Shown piece by piece: positions 25,708 to 33,316 of a stretch of DNA of 64,000 nucleotides (position 1 is its first letter; each line of letters opens with the position of its first letter). The stretch is from Streptomyces sp. NBS 14/10 (GTDB lineage: Bacteria; Actinomycetota; Actinomycetes; Streptomycetales; Streptomycetaceae). The stretch lies in assembly GCF_002224125.1 (NCBI RefSeq), contig NZ_NCSM01000004.1, positions 302,130 through 366,129 on the forward strand. Reading direction: 5' to 3'. Below the pieces are notes generated by a model. That model was not told the DNA's origin. It ran no database searches and saw only the letters and a program-made list of their open reading frames with translations. Both the position numbers and the translations under genes were made by a program.

Positions 25708-26729
25708 ACACCGCAGCCGGCCTCATCACTCACCCCCCTGCTCTCGATATCCAGGGCCTCACCCGCCACTTCACCGGCGGCACCGGCACCGTCAGGGCCG
25801 TCGACGGCGTCAGCCTCACCATCGGCCGGGGCGAGATCGTCGGCCTGGTCGGCGAGTCGGGCAGCGGCAAGTCCACCGTGGGACGGTGCGCCGTACGGCT
25901 CGACCGGCCCACCGGCGGCACCGTACGGATCAACGGTCGCGACATCACCCGTCTGTCCCGGCGCGCGCTGCGCCCGCTGCGCAAGGACTTCCACCTCGTC
26001 TTCCAGGACCCGTCCTCCTCGCTCGACCCCCGGATGACCGTGGGCGCCATCGTCGCCGAACCGCTGCGGCTGCACCGCATCGCCTCCGGCGACGCCCTGC
26101 GCGAGCGGGTCGCCGCGCTGCTCGCGCAGGTGGGGCTGCGCCCCGAACACGCCGGGCGGCGCCCGCACGAGCTCTCCGGCGGCCAGCGGCAGCGCGTCTC
26201 CATCGCCCGCGCCCTGTCCGTGGACCCGCAACTGCTGGTGGCCGACGAGCCGACCTCGGCGCTCGACGTCTCCGTCCAGGCATCCGTGCTCAACCTGCTG
26301 GCGGACCTCCAGCGGGACCGGAAGTTCGGGTGTCTGTTCATCACCCACGACCTGGCCGCGGTCGAATACCTCGCCGACCGGATCGCCGTCATGTACCTCG
26401 GACAGCTGGTGGAGCAGGCCCCGGCCGCCGAGCTGTTCGCCGACCCCAAGCACCCCTACACCCAGGCGCTGCTGTCCGCCGCCCCCGTGCCCGACCCGCC
26501 CCGGCAGCGGACCCGCGCCCGGATCCTGCTCAGCGGGGAGCTGCCCAGCCCGCTGGACCCGCCGGCGGGTTGCCGCTTCCACACCCGCTGTCCGCTCGCC
26601 ACCGACCGGTGCCGCACCGAGCCACCCGCCCTGCGTCAGCTGCCCGGCGGCGCGCGGCAGGTCTCCTGCCATCTGGTGGCCGACGACGGCACCGCCCCGG
26701 ACGCCTCGGCCCCGGCCGCTGCCCGCTGA
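25704..26729 (+). CDS. oligopeptide ABC transporter ATP-binding protein (DppF-like)
   Basis: Second ATPase subunit, 341 residues, forming the heterodimer with DppD. It has Walker [24 protein letters not shown] (Q-loop), [16 protein letters not shown] (signature), [14 protein letters not shown] (Walker B) and [15 protein letters not shown]. The C-terminal [14 protein letters not shown] motif is characteristic of OppF/DppF. GTG 25704 overlaps the preceding TGA, with AGGAGG just upstream. The gamma-glutamyltransferase gene follows after 87 bases. Confidence 0.95.
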   Translation: MNTAAGLITHPPALDIQGLTRHFTGGTGTVRAVDGVSLTIGRGEIVGLVGESGSGKSTVGRCAVRLDRPTGGTVRINGRDITRLSRRALRPLRKDFHLVFQDPSSSLDPRMTVGAIVAEPLRLHRIASGDALRERVAALLAQVGLRPEHAGRRPHELSGGQRQRVSIARALSVDPQLLVADEPTSALDVSVQASVLNLLADLQRDRKFGCLFITHDLAAVEYLADRIAVMYLGQLVEQAPAAELFADPKHPYTQALLSAAPVPDPPRQRTRARILLSGELPSPLDPPAGCRFHTRCPLATDRCRTEPPALRQLPGGARQVSCHLVADDGTAPDASAPAAAR

Positions 26730-26816
26730 CCAGGGCCCGCCGACGCAAGCCCGCCTCGCCCGCACCCGCACCCGGGTGGAACGATCAAGCCGTACCGAGA
26801 CCAGGAGAGCCCCGTC

Positions 26817-28625
26817 ATGTTCACCACCCGCCCCACCCTCCAGGGCACCCACGGCATGGTGTCCTCCACCCACTGGCTGGCGTCCCAGTCCGCCATGGCC
26901 GTCCTGGAGGACGGCGGCAACGCCTTCGACGCGGCCGTGGCCGCCGGGTTCGTGCTGCATGTCGTCGAACCGCATCTGAACGGACCGGCCGGCGAGGTGC
27001 CGATCATCCTCGCCCCGGCGGGCTCCGCCCCCACCGTCCTGTGCGGACAGGGCCCCGCCCCCGCCGGGGCCACCATCGACCACTACACCTCGCTCGGCCT
27101 CGACCTGGTACCGGGCACCGGCCCGCTCGCCGCGGCCGTCCCCGGCGCGTTCGACGCCTGGATGCTGCTGCTGCGCGACCACGGCACCAAGCAGCTCGCC
27201 GAGGTCCTGAAGTACGCGATCGGCTACGCCGAAGGCGGTCATCCCGCCGTCGAACGCGTCGGTGAGACCGTCGAGACCGTACGGAAGCTCTTCGAGACCG
27301 AGTGGACCACCTCGGCCGAGCTGTATCTGCCCGGCGGCAAGGCCCCGGCCCCCGGGCGGCTGCTGAAGAACCCCGCCCTCGCCGCCACCTGGCGGCGGCT
27401 GCTCACCGAGGCCGAAGCCGCAGGCCCCGGCCGCGAGACCCGGATCGACGCGGCCCGCGGGATCTGGCGCGCGGGCTTCATCGCCGAGGCGCTGGCCGAG
27501 GCCGCTGCCCGGCCCACCATGGACTCGTCCGGGGCACGCCACGCCGGCACCCTCACCCGCGACGACCTCGCCGCCTTCTCGGCCACTTACGAGCCCCCCG
27601 CAACCTACGACTGGAACGGCTGGACGGTGTGCAAGGCCGGGCCCTGGAGCCAGGGCCCGGTGTTCCTCCAGCAACTGGCCCTGCTGCCGCCCGGCCTGAC
27701 CGCCGGCGACTACGGAACCCCCGACTATCTGCACACCCTCATCGAGGGCGGCAAACTGGCCATGGCCGACCGCGAGGCCTGGTACGGCGACGCCGCCGAC
27801 GTCCCGCTCGACGACCTGTTGTCCGCCCCGTACAACGACGAGCGCCGGGCGCTCATCGGCGAACGCGCCAGCCACGAGCTGCGGCCGGGGCGGCCGGGCG
27901 GGCGCGAGCCGCGGCTGAGCAAGCAGGCCCTGGCCGCGGTCGCGCGCGCGGCGTCGCACGCCCCCGGGCCCGCCACCGCGCCCGGCGCGGGGGAGCCCAC
28001 CGTCGGCCCCGACGGCACCACCCGCGGCGACACCTGCCATCTCGATGTCGTCGACCGCTGGGGGAACATGGTCGCGGCCACCCCCAGCGGCGGCTGGCTG
28101 CAGTCCAACCCCGTGATCCCGGAGCTCGGCTTTCCGCTCGGCACCCGCCTGCAGATGACCTGGCTTGACCCCGGGCTGCCGGGCTCCCTCACCCCCGGCC
28201 GCCGCCCCCGCACCACCCTCACCCCCTCCCTCGCCCTGCGCGACGGCACCCCCGTGATGGCCTTCGGCACACCGGGCGGCGATCAGCAGGACCAGTGGAG
28301 CACCCACTTCTTCCTCGCCGTCGCCCTGCGCCCGCCCGTCCGTTCCGGGCTCGATCTGCAAGGCGCCGTCGACGCGCCCAACTGGCACCAGGAGAGCTTC
28401 CCCAGCTCGTTCCACCCGCGAGCGATGGCGGCGGGGAAGGTCGTGATCGAGTCCCGGATCGGCGAGCCGGCCGTCGCCGAGCTCCGCCGCCGCGGCCATG
28501 ACGTCACGGTCGGCGGCGCCTGGACCGAGGGGCGGCTGTGCGCGGTCGCCCGCGACCCCGACACCGGTGTCCTCCTCGCGGCCGCCAACCCGCGCGGCGC
28601 CCAGGGGTACGCCGTGGGCCGCTGA
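26817..28625 (+). CDS. gamma-glutamyltransferase family protein (YwrD-like)
   Basis: Ntn-hydrolase of the gamma-glutamyltransferase family (602 residues), expected to self-cleave before a threonine and then hydrolyse or transfer gamma-glutamyl groups. The N-terminal half shows MVSSTHWLASQSAMAVLEDGGNAFDAAVAAGFVLHVVEP-type family sequence (about residues 14-51). The cleavage point should be Thr406 in GDTCHLDVVDRWGNMVA, replacing the more common TTH. AFGTPGGDQQDQW near residue 480 is the GG-containing substrate loop. There is no signal peptide, unlike periplasmic GGTs, so it is probably cytosolic and processes imported peptides. AGGAG precedes ATG 26817. It is the last gene of the GntR-controlled peptide-uptake operon. 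The exact substrate (glutathione, poly-gamma-glutamate fragments) is open. Confidence 0.9.
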   Translation: MFTTRPTLQGTHGMVSSTHWLASQSAMAVLEDGGNAFDAAVAAGFVLHVVEPHLNGPAGEVPIILAPAGSAPTVLCGQGPAPAGATIDHYTSLGLDLVPGTGPLAAAVPGAFDAWMLLLRDHGTKQLAEVLKYAIGYAEGGHPAVERVGETVETVRKLFETEWTTSAELYLPGGKAPAPGRLLKNPALAATWRRLLTEAEAAGPGRETRIDAARGIWRAGFIAEALAEAAARPTMDSSGARHAGTLTRDDLAAFSATYEPPATYDWNGWTVCKAGPWSQGPVFLQQLALLPPGLTAGDYGTPDYLHTLIEGGKLAMADREAWYGDAADVPLDDLLSAPYNDERRALIGERASHELRPGRPGGREPRLSKQALAAVARAASHAPGPATAPGAGEPTVGPDGTTRGDTCHLDVVDRWGNMVAATPSGGWLQSNPVIPELGFPLGTRLQMTWLDPGLPGSLTPGRRPRTTLTPSLALRDGTPVMAFGTPGGDQQDQWSTHFFLAVALRPPVRSGLDLQGAVDAPNWHQESFPSSFHPRAMAAGKVVIESRIGEPAVAELRRRGHDVTVGGAWTEGRLCAVARDPDTGVLLAAANPRGAQGYAVGR

Positions 28626-28633
28626 CGGCGGAG

Positions 28634-28660
28634 CCCGGGCCTAGAGGGTCCCGGCCCGGG
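28634..28660. terminator. hairpin terminator of the peptide-uptake operon
   Basis: Perfect 8-bp stem CCCGGGCC (28634-28641) / GGCCCGGG (28653-28660) with an 11-base loop, nine bases after the gamma-glutamyltransferase stop. No T-run follows. Confidence 0.6.
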
Positions 28661-28729
28661 CGAGGAATCCGGCCCGGCCCGGGCGAGGAGTGGCCTGGTC
28701 GGGGCCGGAAGTGGCCTGGTCGGGGCCGG
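28653..28729. repeat. two pairs of short direct repeats
   Basis: GGCCCGGGCGAGGA occurs at 28653-28666 and 28676-28689. AGTGGCCTGGTCGGGGCCGG occurs at 28689-28708 and again, perfectly, at 28710-28729. They fill the gap before the YjbR gene and look like simple slippage products. Confidence 0.6.
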
Positions 28730-28777
28730 GAGCGTGCTGGCCGGGCGGGTGTCGGTGGCGTGCCTTACGGTCGTCCC

Positions 28778-29128
28778 ATGACCACGTCCGACGATGTTCG
28801 TGCAATCGCGCTGTCGCTCCCCGAGACGACGGAGAAGACCGCCTGGTCCATGCCCACCTTCCGGGTGGCCGGGAAGATGTTCGCCACGCTCCCCGAGGAC
28901 GAGACCTCGATGGCCGTCAGATGCCCCAAGGAGGAGCGCGACGAGCTGGTCCTCGCCGAGCCGGAGAAGTTCTGGATCGCCTCCCACGAGGCGAGCTTCG
29001 CCTGGGTGCGGGTGCGGCTCGCCGCGCTGGACGACAAGGCCGAGCTGCGCGACATCCTCGTGGACTCCTGGCAGCAGGCCGCACCGCCCAGGCTCCTGGA
29101 GGAGCGGGCCGGGAAGGCGCGGCGATGA
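28778..29128 (+). CDS. MmcQ/YjbR-family protein
   Basis: Small cytosolic protein (116 residues) of the MmcQ/YjbR family, CyaY-like fold with double-wing DNA-binding resemblance. Characteristic pieces are LSLPETTEKTAWSMPTFRVAGKMFATL, then VRCPKEERDELVLAEPEKFW and WVRVRLAALDDKAELRDILVDSW. No function is established for most members. TACGGT (28766-28771) six bases upstream of ATG 28778 looks like a -10 box, giving a leaderless mRNA; no ribosome site is visible. It converges with the oxidoreductase gene. Confidence 0.88.
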   Translation: MTTSDDVRAIALSLPETTEKTAWSMPTFRVAGKMFATLPEDETSMAVRCPKEERDELVLAEPEKFWIASHEASFAWVRVRLAALDDKAELRDILVDSWQQAAPPRLLEERAGKARR

Positions 29129-29149
29129 GCCCTCGGCGCGGGCGCGCCG

Positions 29150-30850
29150 TCAGTCGATGCGGGCCAGGCCCTTCGCGGTCTGCCGGGCCCGGCCGCGGGA
29201 GACCCTGAGCGGATCCCAGTCCGGCCCGCGGTCGGGGAGCCGCGACGGGTCTCCCACGACGGCGCCCTGGTGCACCTCTCCCAGCAGCGGGCGGTCCAGC
29301 ACTTGGGAGGCACACACCATGCCGCCGGTGGCGGTGCCGCCCACCCCGCTGCCGTACCGGGTGGACTGCCCGACCACATACAGCCCTTCGATACCGGTGC
29401 GCACATCCGGGCGCTTGCCCACGCCGCCCCAGTTGCCAATGCCGTACGGGGTGCCCCCGCTGGCCAGGATGTATCGCTCGTTGGTCAGCGGAGTGGCGGT
29501 CTCCAGATGGGTGATGCGGTCCCGGAAGGGGCCGATGACCTTCTCGGCGGTGGCCAGCATCGTGTCGGTGAGCTGCTTCTTCCGCGCCAGATAGGCGGCG
29601 TTGCGGCGGTAGCGCTCGCCATCGGCCGGGCCCTTGTCCACCCCCCAGAACCCAGGGCCGGGCGGGCAGACCGTCATGATCTGGAAGTTGCTGTGACCCG
29701 GCGGGCACACATTGGGCGCGCCGGCGTCCTTGAGCGAGGCGAAGGAGAAGATCAGCTGAGGAACCTCCCTCATCTGCTCCTCGATCATCCGAGCATGCGC
29801 CCGCTCCAGATCGTCGCTGTCGTGCCACCAGATGTTGGCGTTGGGGATGTCGGGCAACTCGGTGTCCAGCGCGACGTACACCGCGGTCAGCGGACACCGC
29901 ATGGTCGCTTCCCGGGTCTGTCTGACCAGATGGGCGGGGAAGGCCGCCTCCCCGCCGCACAGATCGAGGACGGTCCGGCGGTAGTCGGCGTTGGAGATCA
30001 CCAGGGGCGCCAAGATGCGCTCCCCGTCGGCGAGTTCGACCCCGGCCGCAGTGTCGTTCTCGATGAGGATACGAGCCACCGCGGTCCGGGTACGCAGCTC
30101 CCCGCCGTGCCCCTCCAGCGCCTCGACCAGGGTGGCCACCAGCACCTGGCCGCCGCCCTCGGGGTAGTACGCGCCGCGCATGTAGTGGTCCATCAGGCCG
30201 GCGTGCACGGCGAAGCCGATGTCGTCGGGCAGCGCCCCGTAGTTTCCGTACTGTGCGGCCAGCAGGGTCCTGGCCTTGGGGGAGAAGCCGCAGTGGTCGA
30301 AGAGCTTGCCGAGGGACCGCCGACTCCAGCGTGTCAACTCGGGGTCGGCGCGGTAGAGGTCCACGACGGACTCGCCGAGCACACCCGCCCGGCTCAGCGC
30401 CGTCGTGCTCTTGGAGAGGTCGATGAACGTGTCGATCCCGGCGGCCTCGCCGGGCAGCGCGCGCTTGAGCCTGTCGCGGTAGTTGTCCCAACCCGAGGGC
30501 ACATCCAGTGTGGTGGTGGGGGTGATCACCCGGTCGAAGCCGCGCTCGTTGTCCATCGGCCGGAAGCGCACCCGGTCACCGACGCCGAGCCCGGAGAGGA
30601 TGGCCGGAATGATCCCGTCCGCCCCGCAGTCGCCCAGGTAGTGCGTGCCGACGTCGAACTCGTATCTGCGCCGTCTGCGGAAGACATGTGCGTTTCCGCC
30701 CGCCACGTCGTGCTGCTCCAGGACCAGCACCCGGCGGCCGTCGGCGGCGAGATAACCGCCGCACACCAGGCCGCCGATACCGCTGCCGACGATGATCGCG
30801 TCATAGCGATCCGGTTGCGCGGTCTGGTGTGAGGTCACATCGGTGGTCAT
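29150..30850 (-). CDS. FAD-dependent oxidoreductase, phytoene desaturase/retinol saturase-like
   Basis: Flavoprotein of the CrtI / all-trans-retinol 13,14-reductase superfamily (566 residues). The FAD-binding dinucleotide motif is at the N-terminus: DAIIVGSGIGGLVCGGYLA, then VLVLEQHDVAGGNAH. The C-terminal flavin motif is GLYVVGQSTRYGSGVGGTATGG. The middle contains GTHYLGDCG and GGQVLVATLVEALEGHGGEL, typical of the group. It would desaturate or saturate a polyene or other lipid; no carotenoid genes are nearby, so the substrate is unknown. ATG 30850 has a GGGGGA ribosome site. Upstream are a -35/-10 pair and a palindrome likely to bind a regulator. Confidence 0.85.
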   Translation of the reverse strand: MTTDVTSHQTAQPDRYDAIIVGSGIGGLVCGGYLAADGRRVLVLEQHDVAGGNAHVFRRRRRYEFDVGTHYLGDCGADGIIPAILSGLGVGDRVRFRPMDNERGFDRVITPTTTLDVPSGWDNYRDRLKRALPGEAAGIDTFIDLSKSTTALSRAGVLGESVVDLYRADPELTRWSRRSLGKLFDHCGFSPKARTLLAAQYGNYGALPDDIGFAVHAGLMDHYMRGAYYPEGGGQVLVATLVEALEGHGGELRTRTAVARILIENDTAAGVELADGERILAPLVISNADYRRTVLDLCGGEAAFPAHLVRQTREATMRCPLTAVYVALDTELPDIPNANIWWHDSDDLERAHARMIEEQMREVPQLIFSFASLKDAGAPNVCPPGHSNFQIMTVCPPGPGFWGVDKGPADGERYRRNAAYLARKKQLTDTMLATAEKVIGPFRDRITHLETATPLTNERYILASGGTPYGIGNWGGVGKRPDVRTGIEGLYVVGQSTRYGSGVGGTATGGMVCASQVLDRPLLGEVHQGAVVGDPSRLPDRGPDWDPLRVSRGRARQTAKGLARID

Positions 30851-30885
30851 CCCCGTCCCCCTGTACGATGCCGCCTGGACATCAA

Positions 30886-30928
30886 GACCAACAGGGGCAT
30901 ATTGGTCCAGTCCAGGACTTAGTGACAA
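30886..30928 (-). promoter_or_regulatory. promoter with overlapping inverted repeat for the oxidoreductase
   Basis: On the minus strand, TTGTCA (30928-30923), 18 bases, CAATAT (30904-30899). The perfect inverted repeat GACCAA-N10-TTGGTC (30886-30907) covers the -10 and the expected start point, a repressor-like position. A second palindrome, GTCAA-GT-TTGAC (30946-30957), lies just upstream. Confidence 0.55.
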
Positions 30929-31102
30929 GAACCACCTGTTCGTGGGTCAAGTTTGACTGCAATATAGGGCCGGAAGCGCGGGCCGATCGCGGAATCCCAA
31001 TAAGTGTGGGAGGTTGGCTAGTCCGAACGGCCGTCAGCCCAGGTGTCGCCTCAGCGGGTCGGGCGCTCGCTGTCCAGCATGTGGGCCGGGCCGCCGACCG
31101 GT

Positions 31103-32077
31103 TCAGCGCAGGGCGAAGCGGTCCGCCCAGGACATGACGTCCCACGTCGTCACATTGCCGCCGCAGACCACCAGCCCCAGCCGGGCGCCGTCGCCCACCC
31201 GCTCCAACACCCGCCGCGCGGCCGGGAGGAGGCAGCCGGCCGCGGGCTCGGCCCAGACCTTCGCGTGCTCGGCGAGGTCGAGCGTGCCCTGCACCGCCTC
31301 CGCGTCCGACACCACCAGCACCTCGGTGACCAACGCGGACACATGGTCGTAGGTGAGCTGGGAGACGGACGGCGCGCTGAGCGTGGAGATGATCGAGGAG
31401 AGCGCGACCGGCATCGGGCCGCCCGCGGCCAGCGCCTGGGACATGGCCTCGGCCCCTTCGGTCTCCACACCCCAGATCCGCACCCCGGGCCGCCGCGCGC
31501 GCAGCGCCGCCGCGACCCCGGCGATCAGCCCGCCGCCGCCGATGCTGACCAGAACATCGGTCAACTCGGCGGTGTCGGCGGTGTCGTCGGCCAACTCCAT
31601 GCCGACGGTGCCCTGCGCGGCGACCACCACGGGGTCGTCGTAGGGATGCACCAGCGTCAGGCCCTCGGTCTGCAGCTGCGACATCAACGCGAACGCGCCG
31701 CCCATGTCGTCCGTCAGCCGCACCACGGCCCCCGCCTCCTCCGCGATCCGGACGGCGCGTGCGGGTGCCGACCGCGGCATCACGACGGTCGCCTTCACAT
31801 GCAGGGCGCCGGCCATGACCGCGACCGCGATCCCGTGGTTGCCACCGCTCACCGCCACCACGCCCGCCGCGCGGTCGGCCTCGCTCAGCGACAGGAGCTT
31901 CGCCGTCGCCCCGCGCGCCTTGAAGGACCCGGTGCGCTGCAGCAACTCCAGCTTGGCGGTTACCGGCGCACCGAGCAGACCGGTGAGGCCCGGGCTCGGC
32001 ACGGTCGGGGTGCGTACGACATGTCCGGCGATCAGTTCCGCGGCCGACTCGATCGCCTCGATGTCCACGATGCCCAT
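31103..32077 (-). CDS. threonine/serine dehydratase-like PLP enzyme
   Basis: Fold-type II PLP enzyme (324 residues) of the threonine dehydratase/serine racemase group, deaminating or racemising a hydroxy-amino acid. The PLP lysine lies in GSFKARGA near residue 55. VSGGNHGIAVA binds the cofactor phosphate side, and SIGGGGLIAGVAAAL is the glycine-rich phosphate loop. No C-terminal ACT domain is present, which points to a catabolic rather than isoleucine-biosynthetic enzyme. ATG 32077 (MGIVDIEAIESA) is preferred over GTG 32089 because GGTGG then lies eight bases upstream. It stands alone, with 58 bases to the alkylation-repair operon end. Confidence 0.88.
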   Translation of the reverse strand: MGIVDIEAIESAAELIAGHVVRTPTVPSPGLTGLLGAPVTAKLELLQRTGSFKARGATAKLLSLSEADRAAGVVAVSGGNHGIAVAVMAGALHVKATVVMPRSAPARAVRIAEEAGAVVRLTDDMGGAFALMSQLQTEGLTLVHPYDDPVVVAAQGTVGMELADDTADTAELTDVLVSIGGGGLIAGVAAALRARRPGVRIWGVETEGAEAMSQALAAGGPMPVALSSIISTLSAPSVSQLTYDHVSALVTEVLVVSDAEAVQGTLDLAEHAKVWAEPAAGCLLPAARRVLERVGDGARLGLVVCGGNVTTWDVMSWADRFALR

Positions 32078-32135
32078 GACGGCAACCACCTTTCCGTGAC
32101 AGTGCGATCAACACCATAGCCACCCCGCCGGGCCG

Positions 32136-32825
32136 TCACGGCGCGTCGCGCAACCCGGTCACCCGCATGGTGATGTTCAGCCGCCCGGTACGCAGCCCGG
32201 TGGCCGGGTCGCCGGTGCCCTCGCGGACCTTGGGCACCCCGTGATACACGTACCGCGAGGGGCCGCCGAAGACGAACAGATCGCCGGACGCCAGCTCGAT
32301 GTCCGTGTACGGCTTGGTGCGGGTCGTGGTATTGCCGACTCGGAAGACACAGGTGTCGCCGATGCTCAGCGAGACGACCGGGGCGGAGGACTTCTCGTCC
32401 TTGTCCTGGTGCATACCGAGTTTGGCCTGGCCGTCATAGAAGTTGATCAGCGCCGTATCGGGGGTGTAGTCGGCCGCGGCCATGTCCTCCCCCTTGTTGG
32501 GGTACGCCTCGTTCTGGTACGCCTCCGCCAGCGCCCGGCGGCCCAGCTCCACCATCCAGCGGGGGAATTCCGCGGCCCGGGCGCCGTTCACATCGTCGGC
32601 GATACGGCTGTACCGGTACGGCAGCCAGTGCCAGCCGACGCACACGGTCTGTACGGACATGACGCCCCCGCTGGGCAGCCTGGTGCGCCGGATCGGGACG
32701 GGCCCCTGGGCCCAGGCCCGGCAGGCCGCGACCAGCTCACGCTGCTGTTCCAGGGTGAGCCAGTCGGGCACATGCACCGCCCCCGGCGCGACCTCCCTGC
32801 GGGGGCGTGGGATCAGAGCGCTCAT
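32136..32825 (-). CDS. alkB: AlkB-type 2-oxoglutarate/Fe(II) DNA dealkylase
   Basis: Oxidative dealkylase (229 residues) that removes methyl groups from 1-methyladenine and 3-methylcytosine in DNA using Fe(II), oxygen and 2-oxoglutarate. Iron ligands are seen in GMHQDKDE (His and Asp) and VYHGVPK (distal His); GRLNITMRVTG supplies the two arginines of the RxNxTxR signature. The upstream DINFYDGQ-like segment is ALINFYDGQAKLGMH. ATG 32825 overlaps the ogt stop (ATGA), making this the last gene of a coupled three-gene alkylation-repair operon. Confidence 0.93.
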   Translation of the reverse strand: MSALIPRPRREVAPGAVHVPDWLTLEQQRELVAACRAWAQGPVPIRRTRLPSGGVMSVQTVCVGWHWLPYRYSRIADDVNGARAAEFPRWMVELGRRALAEAYQNEAYPNKGEDMAAADYTPDTALINFYDGQAKLGMHQDKDEKSSAPVVSLSIGDTCVFRVGNTTTRTKPYTDIELASGDLFVFGGPSRYVYHGVPKVREGTGDPATGLRTGRLNITMRVTGLRDAP

Positions 32826-33316
32826 GCACCCTCGTGGGCCAGCAGCAACTGCTTGCGCTCCAGGCCGCCGGCGTAGCCGGTCAGTGAGCCGTTCGCGCCG
32901 ATCACGCGGTGGCAGGGGCGCACCACCAGCACCGGGTTCGCGCCGAGCGCCGTGCCCAGGGCGCGCACCGCCGCGCGCGGGGCCCCGATCTGCTCGGCGA
33001 GCCGGCCGTAGGTGGTCGTGGTGCCGTACGGGACGGCGTCCAGGGCCTGCCACACCCGCTGCTGGAATGCGGTGCCTCGGGTCACGTACTCGATGTCGAA
33101 CCGGGTCCGGCCGCCGTCGAAGTACGCGCGCAGCTGGGAGACGATCTCGGCGAACGCCTCCGGGGACCGCCGCCAGCCGTCCTGTACGGCCGCGCCGCCC
33201 TTCTGGCCGGGCACGGACAGGGAGGCGAGCGCGGTGCCGCCCTTGGCGGTCTTCGACTCCTCGCCCACCAGCAGCAGTTCGCCCAGCGGGCTGCCGACCG
33301 TCGTGTAGACCGTCAT
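32822..33316 (-). CDS. ogt: methylated-DNA--protein-cysteine methyltransferase
   Basis: Suicide repair enzyme (164 residues) that moves the O6-alkyl group of guanine to its own cysteine. The active site PCHRV is at 134-138 (acceptor Cys135), preceded by FQQRVWQALDAVPYGTTTTYG, the helix-turn-helix region, and followed by NGSLTGYAGGLERKQLLLAHE. It overlaps both neighbours by four bases: its ATG overlaps the Ada-AlkA stop, and its TGA overlaps the AlkB start. Confidence 0.95.
   Translation of the reverse strand: MTVYTTVGSPLGELLLVGEESKTAKGGTALASLSVPGQKGGAAVQDGWRRSPEAFAEIVSQLRAYFDGGRTRFDIEYVTRGTAFQQRVWQALDAVPYGTTTTYGRLAEQIGAPRAAVRALGTALGANPVLVVRPCHRVIGANGSLTGYAGGLERKQLLLAHEGA

Noticed and set aside
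25437..28499. A leftward open frame of about 1000 codons
   Set aside because: It is antisense to the DppF-like ATPase and the gamma-glutamyltransferase and has no protein-like features; high GC keeps such frames open.
28653..28729. CRISPR-like repeats
   Set aside because: Repeats are adjacent or separated by only a few bases, in two copies each, with no spacers of uniform length. No CRISPR array occurs in the window.
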